In this document: piece by piece, positions 43,140 to 54,644 of the stretch
Layout: the number at the start of each line of letters is the position of its first letter
How positions within the stretch are numbered: position 1 is the stretch's first letter
From: Escallonia rubra
Taxonomy: Eukaryota; Streptophyta; Magnoliopsida; Escalloniales; Escalloniaceae
DNA length: 64,000 nucleotides
Assembly: GCA_033065855.1 (NCBI GenBank)
Contig: JAVXUO010000829.1
Location: 1 to 64,000 of the forward strand
Direction of reading: 5' to 3'
The notes under the pieces: model-generated
Told to the model about the DNA's origin: nothing
The model's input: the letters and a program-made list of their open reading frames with translations, nothing else
Databases searched by the model: none
Program-made: the position numbers and the translations under genes

Positions 43140-44520
43140 CACTCCAACACTTCATCGCGCCCATGCGCCACCCCGCTGATACAGCCGTGCCCCCAGGCTC
43201 TCTGTCACACTACCGTGCCCCCGGCATTGTACGCACTCTGTCGCGCCCATGCGCCACCATTGACACTAGAACTAGCAAACGGGTCGATCCACGCGGATAC
43301 GGGTAATACCCGGGCGGGTCCGGGTAAAACCGGGTCGGGTAATTTATATCTGGGATCCGTACCCTACCCTTGCGGGTAGGGTATTACCCGCGGGTAAGTT
43401 ATTAAATTTATAATTTTTTTTTATTAACATATTTTTCTCAGTAATCTTTTTTTTTTCTATTTGGTTATCACAAAAATTCCACCACAATAATCTCAACTCC
43501 CAAATTTCCTAACACAACAAGATCACGGTTCTGTGCATGAAACTTTTAAGAACACAAAGTCTAAATGAAGAACAAATTCGTTCGACCCATAAGGATTAAA
43601 GTAGATCTGAAAAAAAAAATATGTCGTAAACAAATTATACTCCTCGGCAGATCCAACAGTGAAGGCGTCATAGTGGGTATCATCGCCGATGGACACTTCG
43701 GTCATGGCGTCGGAGCTGATGGGAGACAAACCGGCGTCAGAGCTGATGGGAGACAAACCGGCATCGGAGCTGATGGGAGACAAACCGGCGTCGAAGCTGA
43801 TGGGAGATAAACCGGCGTCGATGAGGCGGAGTTGCGGCTGATCTGGCGGTGGAGCTTGAGAGGAACGATGGGACGCCGTCGAGATCACGTGGTCGTCGCA
43901 GATCTGACTGGTGGATGAGAGAGAAAGATCATGTGGGTGTGAAAGAGGCGTCGCGGTTGACAGATAGCGGCGTCGTGGGTGGTAGAGAGCGTCGGCGTGG
44001 CTGGCAGAGAGCAGCGGCGTGGCTGAGTGCGGCGGCGTGTGGTGGGTTCGAAGGCAGAGAGAGAGAGAAGGCGGCCAGCCAGTCGGAAATGATGAGAAGT
44101 GAGAACAATGAAATGAAAACCCTAACTAACACCTTTTATAGAGGAAAAAAAACGGGTAAATCCGGGTACCCGCAATCCGACCCGTACTTACCCGGATTTT
44201 ACGGGTCGGTTCGGGTCCGGGTACAATTTCAGTGGGTAGTGAAAATGGCTACCCGTACCCGGGATTTTGGACCGGGTACGGGTCGGGTAACGGGTCCGGG
44301 CAACATTTTGCCAGGTCTAATTGACACCAACGTGCCCCTGACACCTTACGCACTATGTCGCGCCCATGCGCCACCATTGACACAAACATGCCCCCGGTAC
44401 CTTACGCACTCCGTCGCGCCCATGCGCCGCGCCATTGACATAGACGTGCTCCCGGCACCTTACTCACTTCATCGCGCCCATGCGCCACAATCATGTCATC
44501 ATGCCCCCGGGCACCACACT
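43140..44520. repeat. Satellite-like repeat interrupted by a hAT element
   Basis: Units of roughly 60 bases carrying GTCGCGCCCATGCGCCACCA, TTGACAC and GTGCCCCCGGCACCTTACGC occur at 43150-43266 and resume at 44320-44520. The array is continuous if the hAT insertion and one target duplication are removed. Confidence 0.75.
43267..44319. mobile_element. Non-autonomous hAT element, 1053 bp (family 2)
   Basis: The ends are TAGAACTAGCAAACGGGTCG and, inverted, TAGACCTGGCAAAATGTTGC. Perfect 8-bp target duplication ATTGACAC at 43259-43266 and 44320-44327. Both arms carry CGGGTACGGGT/TACCCG-type subterminal repeats. Inside is a tandem 27-bp repeat at about 43700-43815 (units of GGGAGACAAACCGGCGTC plus GAGCTGAT). 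No transposase domain; the minus frame over the repeat (DAGLSPISS repeated) is a by-product. Confidence 0.85.
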
Positions 44521-44599
44521 CATTCATCACACCATGCGCACCTTGCCTTGGTCATGGAACATGCTTCAACCCACTCTCCGGAGTGTACATCACCCGCGG

Positions 44600-44775
44600 G
44601 GATAGGCGACTCCTCCGGGACACTATCTCTGCCAGGGAGCTCTTCAACTCCCCTTCCGCCAGGTAGACGGCTCCTCCGGGATGCTACCTTGGCCGGCCGG
44701 GTAGACGGCTCCTCCGGGATGCTACCTTTGGCCTGCGGAATAGACGACTCCTCCGGGACACTATCTCCGTCAGGG
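44600..44775. repeat. Tandem 38-39 bp repeat
   Basis: Units with GACGGCTCCTCCGGGATGCT start at 44666, 44704 and 44743, with a related one at 44608. Confidence 0.75.
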
Positions 44776-44779
44776 TGCC

Positions 44780-45580
44780 TGCGTGACTGGCCTACGTGCT
44801 CCGGCACTGGGGGCTTGCGTCGGCACCCCTAGGGACTATGACCCCCGGGTCACTCCGAGACGGGAGCAGGTCTTCGGAGGGCATCGCGCCTAGTTCACCT
44901 GGCAGTTGGGCGTCGGGTCTTCCCCACCGCTGCCAGGCCTGTGGGACTCCGCAAGGGCTTGGATTGGAGGCTAGATCAATTGGGTTCTCTGGCCACACCG
45001 ATGCGGTGGGAGCCAGTCTTTCCAGACAGACAGAGCGACGCTGTGAGGAGCAGGCCGGTTGAATATGCGATCTGACAGTCCATGGAGCACCGGCACTCGT
45101 GGACCCCCCGGTGACGTGTCACTCCCGGGGAGCGCCACGTGTCGGTTTATGACATCATCATCTCAATCTCTATAAATAGAGGTCTTGAGAATTCATTTAG
45201 AGGACAGAACGGTTGGACTTCTTCTTCACTCTCACATTTTCACTTTCTCACTCTAGAATCCTAGAGAGAGAAATATACAGGACCCTGACTTTGGACCTAA
45301 GCATCGGACTGTGACTGTCGTCGTATATTCATCCTGCGCTATCGCCCTCGCAGCACTGCCACCCTCAAGCTCTGTCTGGGAAGCCTTTGGTCTCTGCCCT
45401 TGTACCACCCTTGCTGTGTCTCACATCAACATACTTGGAAGCTGACTCGGACTGCAGCCTTTGTGGCACCTCCACGTAAGTACGAACCCACTTTCCTTGG
45501 CATCACAGTGTAGTACCGGAACCATCACCGTCACGAAAATCTTTTCCACGTGGGAGGTACAAAAATTCATCATGAGACTA
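44780..45580 (+). mobile_element. Possible LTR-like relic (Ty3/gypsy-type promoter region)
   Basis: GC-rich upstream DNA leads to CTATAAATAGAG (TATA at 45171) and then a pyrimidine-rich leader, an arrangement seen in long terminal repeats of plant gypsy elements. No internal coding domains are near, so at most a solo or broken remnant. Age unknown; it looks old. It could instead be a plain pol II promoter of an unknown transcript. Confidence 0.3.
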
Positions 45581-45984
45581 CGACACATAATACTGCAGTT
45601 CATCCCTGACTTACGTTTATTGATGCTTATCCGAACCGAGACTTTATCGGCACTAATATTGAAACGTGTTTATTTTCATACTTTATATACTGTTTTTCAC
45701 TATTTTTGTATTATTAAAAAAATGCTTTAAGACAAGATAAACATCTTTTAACAAGGTGTGAGGGTGTAAAAACTCATAACATGACATTGAAATAGAAAGC
45801 AGCAGTCAAGTAGTTGCATCAGTACTTGTTGGACGCATTGGTATGGACAACGAACGGGGTTTTCACAGTCAAATCCGTAGTGAGCTGCACGAGATACGTG
45901 CGGTTCATCTTTTTCAAGTCTATTGAACAATCATTGTATTTTTGTTACAGACTAGCACTGGTTAACAAAATTGAAAAACAATTT

Positions 45985-46190
45985 AACTGCTCGCGGGCTG
46001 TAGAAATATAAATACAATCTCTCGCATAATAAGATTTGATGATTGTCAATTACTTTTATATAGTGATGATAAAAAAAAATATTAATAAAAATTATCGTTG
46101 AACATATTAGCAAAAATATCATTAACTGCATTTAGCGATTGTTAATCGTCACTATACGAGAAGTTGTAGTTATCTTTCTACCATTCAGGC
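45985..46190 (+). mobile_element. Diverged relative of the 244-bp MITE family
   Basis: Shares the core in order: 'tatatagtgatgataaaaaa', 'aaaattatcgttgaacatat' and 'gttaatcgtcactatacg'. The ends are worn and no target duplication was recognised. Confidence 0.5.
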
Positions 46191-46641
46191 AACAACAAAA
46201 GTTTTTTCATAAAATTTCGCTGCCACACCAATTGATAGTAGCCATAAAGATTTTAAGGTATCAATCTTGTTACTAGCTTGTGCAGTTTGTCTATGTGTTG
46301 TTCCGGTATAAATTATGAGTATGGTCTCTATAATTACATGAACAATCTCTAAGTTTCAGGCAAAAACATAAATTAAGAAGAAGAACAATTTAATTCATTT
46401 TTTGAGTAAATTTTGCCGATTGAAGTAGCTTAGTAAAAAGACAAAAAATATTTTTATTCTCCTGGATCATCCGGAACCGTGGCATCAAGGAGGCTCATTG
46501 AGGCAGGGTCCTCTAAGGGAGACGGGAAGAGCTTTCTTAAACATGTATAGGGTCTGATCTATTGGTACAGGACCATCCAATTCTTCTTAACGTTTGCATT
46601 TTTCGTGCTTTTAAGTCAGACAATAAGAAAATTAACTTTTA

Positions 46642-47900
46642 GGGTTAAATATAGATTATTACCCTAAAAGTACACGAAAATCTCACTTGAGAACCCATAT
46701 TTTTTAATTTTTACATATCAGGGTCTGGAGTTTTAAATTTACAGTTAGTAAGTACCTCATCTGATTTTTCGTCCAAATCCCTAACTTTGCTTCTAAACTG
46801 TCAAAGGCAAAATCGTCATCACATTTTTGCTATTAAAACATAAAGAGAAAAAAAAATTCCTACCAGCCACCCCCCACTTTACCACACACGCGACACACAC
46901 ACACACCACATACACAGTGTCACGCCCACGCACAAAACGTCCACCATCTTCTTCACAACTCGTTGCTCTCTTCCCACACGCCACCGCCTTTTTCCCTGGG
47001 CACCATCAATCCACACACACACACACACACACACACTTAAACCGTCCTTAATTCCCGCATCGCCCACCACATACACCTGTACAGACACACACAAAGCACC
47101 AACCACTGCCCCTTTCCCAGTCACCACCCCGTTACCCGCCCACCGCCTTCTTCCACCCCATTTTCTTTTGCCACCACCATCACAGCCTAAACCTGTTACT
47201 GCCCCACCATCCTTCACCCCTCAAAACACCTCCAACCAACCATCGCAACACCAATAGGCACACCCCAATCGATCAATAGCACACCCACCCATCAACACCA
47301 CTCCTAATTGCATCAACACCAACATCACCATAGAACAATAGATCCAAAAAATGATATTATTTCAAAATTGAAGTAGATCTCAAACTAAAATTTCAAAAAA
47401 AAAAGATTAAAATGCTTGTGGTGTGGCGACACCGCTGGTGGCAGAAATTCGACAGCTCTAGGACATAGATTTGCCGATGGTTTTGTATATTTGATGTGGG
47501 GCCCAGTAATGGCAGCATTGCGGCAGTGGTGGGTTTTTAGGTTAGTCATGGAGGTGGGAATTCTAAGTAAGTGGCGACATGGGGTTTGGCTGCAAGTTAG
47601 TTGTGGCGGCGGGTGTTTTGTAGATCGGTGGCGACAGTGTGGTCGGCAGGGGTTTGTAAGTCAGTGACAGTAATGTGGATAACAAGATGGTGATGAAAGG
47701 ATTTTTTTTTTAATTATTATCAATGTTTAAAGAGTTTGACGATTTTACCCATCGCTCCATTATTAATTTGGACGGAAAAACAGATGATGTACTTATTAAC
47801 TGTAAAATTAAAACTCCTAACCCTGATGTGTAAAAATTGAAAATATGTGTTCAAGTGAGATTTTTGTGTACTTCTAGGGTACTAATCTATATTTAACCCC
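46642..47900. mobile_element. Mutator-like element with TIRs of about 150 bp, 1259 bp
   Basis: The left arm from 46642 (GGGTTAAATATAGATTATTA) and the inverted right arm from 47900 (GGGGTTAAATATAGATTAGT) align for about 150 bases, through CTCACTTGA, ACATATCAGGGT/ACACATCAGGGT and TTCCGTCCAAAT-type words. AACTTTTA occurs on both sides (46634-46641 and 47901-47908), an 8-bp or, with one shift, 9-bp target duplication. The interior is CA-rich (CACCACC, ACACAC) with no transposase. Long TIRs point to a MULE derivative. Confidence 0.78.
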
Positions 47901-47908
47901 AACTTTTA

Positions 47909-48143
47909 AGTATCTTATTTATTTGACATCTTGATAATCTCACTTCACCTTTAAACTCTCTTCCTCTAATTTCTTGCTATAAATCAAGATAGTTATATTT
48001 AAAATACTGCTAAAAACACTTTTGAAGGGAATTGATTTAATTTTACAACGTGAATACCATTTCTGTGTAAGCCTCACTTTCACTTTCCCATGCAAAAGCT
48101 TTTGCTTATTCAACACGAAGTGCTAATCAATTAATCAATCAAT

Positions 48144-48182
<39 letters not shown>

Positions 48183-49543
48183 GGGCGCGCGTTGATGGAA
48201 TGTGCTACACATGCCTTTTCAAACAAAGTAATCACGACTTAGCAAGAATACGACAAATGTTTTTTCCCCAGGGAAAAAAAATTTAGCAAGAGCACGTGGA
48301 TACCTACCTACTGGCCCAGTCCAGTCTTGGGACAAGTCCTCCCGGTAAACAAATTGTGGCAGCTCATACCTATCTGCATGTATCAAGAGTCAAGACTCGT
48401 CGCACTACCACCAACTCAGAGAAATAAAAACTTAGAAAGATTGTGTTAACTATGTTACACCTTTATCCATTTCGTTTTTTGCTTAGGAAGTTCCAGTTTC
48501 TTAATTTGAAACTGCTTTCAAAGCTCAGATTCGCAGTTTGTGGTGAACTGGTGGGTCATTGTCCTTCGCAATTTGGGAAAGCAGGAGCTTCACTGGCCTT
48601 GTTTTCTTGCAGAACTGACTCGGATACTTTTGCCATGTTCACGTAAATGCCCGAGGCTTCTTCGGAGAGAGACCATGGCTTGGTCAGGTCCCAAAATGTG
48701 AAGATTATCTATTGTCAAACAACTATGCTTTTGTTTAGTAATTTTGCATTTAATTAAGCTGCTTTAGATTATGTTATCTAGTACCCCTTTCCGATGTACT
48801 TGTGGGATTGACAAGACTACGCTTAACACGCCCCATCGCACATTCAATTACAATGTTCTACTGTACAAGATTTGGACATCAGTGACATACTACGTAACCC
48901 TGGCACGCATTCACAATTTGAAACATCTAGCACATATTGAGTGAACGTACAATTTTAGGAATCTTAAGGGTGAAAAATAAATATTTAACGACATTTTTTC
49001 TTTGTGCTCTGAATTACGTAAATCGTAATTTACAAGTATATGTCGTGTATATATTATATGATTTTGAGTCATTGATTTATGACTATTTAAAAGTCGCTAA
49101 ATAACTACCGACGAATCCATAGATTGGATTGGATGGCTACCAAATACGGAGTACAGTACATTTTAAACAGGATGCCAGTCATACAAAAAATATCTGTGAG
49201 CATGAGATCCCTGTAGTGATGAGTTGTACAAAAATCTGTACTGTAGGCATGACTAGGCACCAACAAAGATCACCACAAAATCATGTCCTATTGGCCCTAT
49301 TGGTATATTAGACATAAGGCCAAAACGACAACTGGACCAACAGCCGGTCACCCACAAAACTCTCTTGGATCACATTGCCCCCCAACTCTAATACTTCTCC
49401 ATCGTCCTGACCTTTATTACCTCTGTCAGGCATTTCATCAAACACTTGCTCGCAGTCACGAACACCTGCATTTCTCTCTTCCTTCTTTCCGTCTACCTGA
49501 TTCTATTCCACTTCATTCTAGGCAGGGGAGGTAAGAGGGAGGG
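47909..49543. other. Upstream region of the ERDL6-like gene
   Basis: AT-rich spacer with a (TC)n microsatellite at about 48146-48180. A frame at 48443-48646 has no recognised domain. The last 200 bases are pyrimidine-rich, leader-like sequence. Confidence 0.45.
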
Positions 49544-52500
49544 ATGAGCTTCAGAGAGGAAAGTGACGATGCCCGGGATATTCGGAAGCCTTTTCTCCAT
49601 ACGGGGAGCTGGTACCGTATGGGCTCGAGGCAATCCAGTATGATGGGCTCGTCTCAGGCCATTCGTGACCGCTCCGTATCCGTTTTGGCCTGTGTTTTGA
49701 TCGTGGCCTTGGGCCCAATCCAGTTCGGTTTCACTGTAATCCCCTCTTTCTCAATTTGAATCACTCATACCAATTTGGTTACTGGACTGCAAAATTAGGG
49801 TTTGTGTAAGCTATTTGATTCTTTGAATACCTAAAATGCTAAATGCTAAATGCTACTACCCAGTTTGCTACATATAAACTTCTTTAATGTGTTTTATGTA
49901 GTCCCTCCGTTTCATCAATTTTTTTTCACTTTAACTTTCTGCGATTTCTAGATTAGCGTTCAAGCGTGCAGAATACATCATTGAAATGTTTCAATTCTTA
50001 TCCTTGATATTTGCGAAGAGTTAAAAAGTAACAAAAATATGAATGGAGTATATCCGGTTGATACTGTAATTATATAACTGTTTTCTTTTTTAATTTTCAG
50101 AGTGGTTATTCCTCACCTACACAAACTGCTATAACCGAAGATCTTAACCTAACTGTCTCTGAGGTTAGAGGGATTTTATGCTACCTTTTAATTTTTTTTG
50201 AGTTTTTGTTTTATGTATTAGAAGTATTACTAACTGAAATTATTGGGCCAGTTTTCTTTATTTGGTTCATTATCTAACGTGGGTGCTATGGTTGGAGCAA
50301 TAGCTAGTGGCCAGATTGCAGAGTATATTGGGCGAAAAGGGGTATGTTGTTTGATTGATTCATTACTAGTAACAGCTTTAGTGCATGTTCTGTTCTGGAT
50401 TTTCTCTTGGTTTGATTTGTATAGGTAAGTTCTGCTTTCTTCTATTAAACTGCAGTCTTTGATGATCGCCGCTATCCCTAATATCATTGGTTGGCTGGCC
50501 ATATCATTTGCCAAGGTGAGCTCTTCCAGAAATTATACTTTTGACCCTTTTTCAGTTGTTTTTTATGTTTATCAAGCAACTACTTACAACTGTGAAAAGT
50601 AGGATTCTTCATTTCTATACATGGGAAGGTTGTTGGAAGGATTTGGCGTTGGAATAATCTCTTACACGGTAACTTATTAAGCCGCTTTATGTGGGTTATT
50701 TAATGGATTATGTGCGGATAATTATGTTACTAGACTTATTACGTCTTCTGTTTCTCACAGGTTCCAGTATATATAGCTGAGATAGCGCCTCAAAATATGA
50801 GAGGAGGGCTGGGTTCAGTGAATCAGGTTGGCGGAGTTTAACGTCATATCCTGATCCTGAACTAATGTTGTTCATTAACCTCATTCATTTTCCAATAAAG
50901 TGAGGTGCTCTTTGTTCCACAGCTTTCTGTCACAATTGGAATAATGCTGGCTTATTTGCTGGGACTCTTTGTTAGTTGGAGAGTACTTGCAGTTTTGGGT
51001 ACTCATCTCGAAGACTCCTTAATTCCATTTTATTAGATTTCTTTCCTGATGAATGCAATCATGCATGATATCCCTCCAGTACTCTCTTTCCTTGGATGTA
51101 GAGAATGACTTTCATCCTCTAGAAACCTTATACTTGTGTAGCTAACAGTATTGCAATCTCGATTCTGTCTTTGACATGTTGCTGAGTGATGGTTCCATTT
51201 GACTTGAGTGCTCAACCATAAGGATCTTTCTTTTCCAGTTTTGTATTTAGTTACAGCTTATCCATGTATAAGAGGGTAGTTGTTCATTATTTCTATGCTG
51301 TGTATGTACACAGACACACGCGCATATATTTCGTTGATAGGTGGGTTGGGTGGGGATAATCCATATCACATATTAGTTTCCTGGTGGACGGAGCCTTAGC
51401 TGAGGCTTTTGGTTTTCCACCTCAAATCTGGTTAAGTTCTGATCTAGGATCCAGTTGTCTGTTGAGATTCTACTTTAATCTTTTGGGTGTGTTGTATTAC
51501 GGGTGGGTTTCAAATGTTGCCTTTTCATTTTGGGTGTGGTGTGGGTGGGGGAGGGGCGGAGAACAGTGCATGTAAAATACAAAAAATACAAATCTTGAGT
51601 GGCATCAAGAGCAAGTCCTAGCAGGCATATAATGGCAGTCTAAACTGAATCCGTTACCCTCTCCAGTAGCCTCAACAAACAGATTAGAAGACTTAATTGA
51701 TAGTTTGATTGAACAGCTCATCAGCTACACCCTTCACTGTCCTAATGCCCTTTATGGCACCTGCCTTTTCTATTCAGTTGAAGATAATCTTTGAAGTACA
51801 AATATTCCATGTTTCTTTGGCAGGAATATTACCCTGTCTAATATTGATACCTGGCCTCTTCTTTATACCAGAGTCTCCTAGGTGGTTGGTAAGCTTCATA
51901 AATCATTGTCTCTACTATCACTTCAACCCAAAGTCATATTGAGTAAAGAAAATCTCTTTTTGTCAAATCTAGGCAAAAATGGGTATGACAGATGATTTTG
52001 AGGCATCTTTGCAAGTACTACGGGGTTTTGACACTGATATTTCTCTTGAAGTAAACGAAATTAAGGTAAATCTCCTTTAGTGAGAAGATCTTAAAGACCA
52101 TCAACCTTGACTGCTTCCATATTAACTGTGCTTAAAGAAAGTATCCGTGCATTTGATACCCACGATTAGTTTGTACTTTTGCGTTGTGCAGAGGTCTGTT
52201 GCATCATCGAGCAGAAGAACAGCAATCCGTTTCGGGGACCTCAAACAAAGAAGATATTGGTTTCCTCTGATGGTATTTATGTTGCTTGAAGCTTTCACTT
52301 ATTTGTTGCTCATGTTCTCTCGCGTTCTGTGTGACGATTTCTGCAACTATAAATGCTTATATCCTGCAGATAGGAATTGGATTACTTGTCTTTCAACAGC
52401 TAAGTGGAACTAATGGTGTTCTCTTTTACTCGAGTACCATTTTTGCAACTGCTGGTGAGTTTTCTGTTATGTTGTTATACCAATGCATTTTTGGAAGGAA

Positions 52501-54644
52501 CTGCTGTAGAATGATCGGAGTATCACTTCTTTTTGTATACTTGGAATAATTTATTGGTCAACGTGCACGAATGTTACTACTATTAAAAAGTTTTGGTTGC
52601 ACCAAAACATCAAGGAACTGTGTTTTCTTGCAAATCAATTGGTTCTGTTTTAACATTTACTGCACAAGCCTCCGGCCATTGTGGGGTCTGCGGAGGGTTG
52701 ATGTGCGCAAACCCCACTATAGTGGAGAGGCGCCAAGGCTCACCAAGAAATGCAGATGCAAAGAGTTGAACTTGTAGCCATGAGGACACGGGATTTTAAT
52801 TTGGGTGTGGGAACCAATTGAACAAAGAGGTTGCTGTTATTTGAATTGTAACGCATCCATGTAGTGCTTGTCACCCTTTTATGGATCAATAACCCAAAGA
52901 CGAAGCTTTGTATTTAGAGTTCAAGTTAGATGGCTCTTACAGGTTGACTTGGTTGAACAGGAATTTCATCAACCAATGTTGCTACTTTTGGGCTTGGTGC
53001 TGTCCAGGTACAACATAAAGGATCATTTGGAAAACAATTTACATTATTCAAATTTTAATTGCTGACATATACATTTTTTCCTCAAGACATCAACAAGAAT
53101 TTATGCACTGTGTAGGTTATCGCCACAGCAGTTTCCACATGGTTGGTGGACAAAACAGGCCGCAGGCTTCTACTAATTGTGAGTTCAAGCAAAATAATCA
53201 TCTACAATAGCACATGAGAATTTTGGTCATCTGATTCAAAACATCTATTGCAGGTCTCCTCTTCTGGAATGACCTTTTCTCTCTTAGTTGTGGCAATTAC
53301 CTTTTATTTGAAGGTAGTTGCGCTATGGATTCTTTTATCCTGATATGGCTTTTTAGGTTATCTGATTCAGTAGAAATTTTAACTTATGGGCAAAGAGGTC
53401 ATGTTTCTCCTGAGTATAACATTCTCACACTTATTATGTGATATCAGGATTTTGTATCGGATAGCTCTACCATTTACAGCATATTAGGCATCATATCAGT
53501 AGTTGGAGTTGTGGTATGTCCGATTGTTACAGACGTTTATACAGATCCTTAACTTTTGCTGCTAAGTTTTCTAATTAGTCTAAGAACTTATCTTTCAGGG
53601 CATGATTATTGCCTTCTCCCTTGGAATGGGGCCCATTCCATGGATTATAATGTCTGAGGTATCATATTTTTATTTCCTTGCAATAATGGTACTTTTTTTT
53701 CCCTTCCAATGAATGCGTTTTCCAATTTGCCAGTGTGAATCTTTTAAACAACAGCTCTTTAGTTTTGGTCATTCCATGATTTTTCTATGCATCTTGTTAA
53801 CACGTGATCATATACATGTAAACATACAAAAATTTTGTTTTCCCTTTTTTTGGCTGGGGGGGGGGGGGTTGGTTAGGTTTTGGACTTGACCTCAGCTCCG
53901 TTGAGAGGACACATCTTCTGTGGTTCATTCTCACTTCCAATTTGTGCCGCAGTATTTACTCCTGAAATACAAGTTCTAGAGCCGTATTACTTCGTTGTGG
54001 CTAGAGATGTGATCCAAGTTTGAAGCTGTATTTTCATATCCGTGTACTCTACTTGGCGCACTGATAATTTTCCAGTTTTCGGCGTTGTAATGCTGACAAC
54101 CAGTGAGAAAAGACCAAATATACCTTTGATGTCAGCGCATACTTTGTACTGCACAAAAAACAAACATTCTTTACAGCAGTCTGACTCATGGTTTGCTGCT
54201 GCTAATTCTAGTATTTGGTTCTCAGATTCTTCCAATCAATATTAAAGGCCTCGCTGGAAGTGTGGCAACATTAGCGAATTGGTTCACTGCCTGGGTGATT
54301 ACTTTGACCGCCCCCTTGCTATTGGCTTGGAACAGTGGAGGTTTGTTCCCCTCTATGTACAATATATATATATATTTCTACAGTTCGATGAATATTGCAC
54401 TCATGCAGCTTGGATTTCGTATGGATGTATATAAGTATTGGACTCAATGATCATTGTTGATAAAGTTCTTGTATTCCTGGTACTACTGACATTTGTTTCC
54501 GACTGACTCGGGCTTCCTCTGTTGTTAACAGGAACTTTTACTATTTACATGCTTATGTGTGCTCTCACGGTGATATTTTCAGCCATTTGGGTCCCCGAGA
54601 CCAAGGGGAAGACGCTGGAGGAGATCCAGTGGTCCTTCAGATGA
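49544..54644 (+). CDS. ERDL6: ERD6-like monosaccharide transporter, ERDL6 type, 18 exons
   Basis: Sugar-porter MFS protein close to Arabidopsis ERDL6, a tonoplast carrier exporting glucose from the vacuole. Exons: 49544-49735, 50101-50163, 50252-50341, 50456-50515, 50603-50668, 50761-50826, 50923-50998, 51824-51888, 51973-52065, 52192-52272, 52370-52454, 52961-53007, 53116-53178, 53254-53313, 53448-53513, 53599-53658, 54226-54340, 54532-54644. All splice GT-AG and give 486 residues; the Arabidopsis protein has 487. Twelve membrane helices are expected. Motifs: [18 protein letters not shown] in the cytosolic N tail, [11 protein letters not shown] (about 105-115), PESPRWL (220-226), QQLSGTNGV (293-301), DKTGRR and PETKG (471-475). 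Intron 7 is the longest (825 bp) and intron 11 carries a SINE-like relic. The symbol is by similarity recalled from memory. Confidence 0.95.
52661..52795. mobile_element. SINE-like relic in ERDL6 intron 11
   Basis: The words TGGGGTCTGCGGAGGGTTGA, TGTGCGCAAACC, GAGAGGC and 'agttgaacttgtagccatga' occur in the order seen in common plant tRNA-derived SINEs (GGGGTCTGGGGAGGGT ... TACGCAACC ... GAGAGGC ... TTGAACCCGTGACC). No target duplication was found. Confidence 0.45.

Noticed and set aside
42209-43379. Long frames of 365, 387 and 198 codons
   Set aside because: They are products of a 47-bp repeat without stops; the same sequence is open in all three frames and no domain is present.
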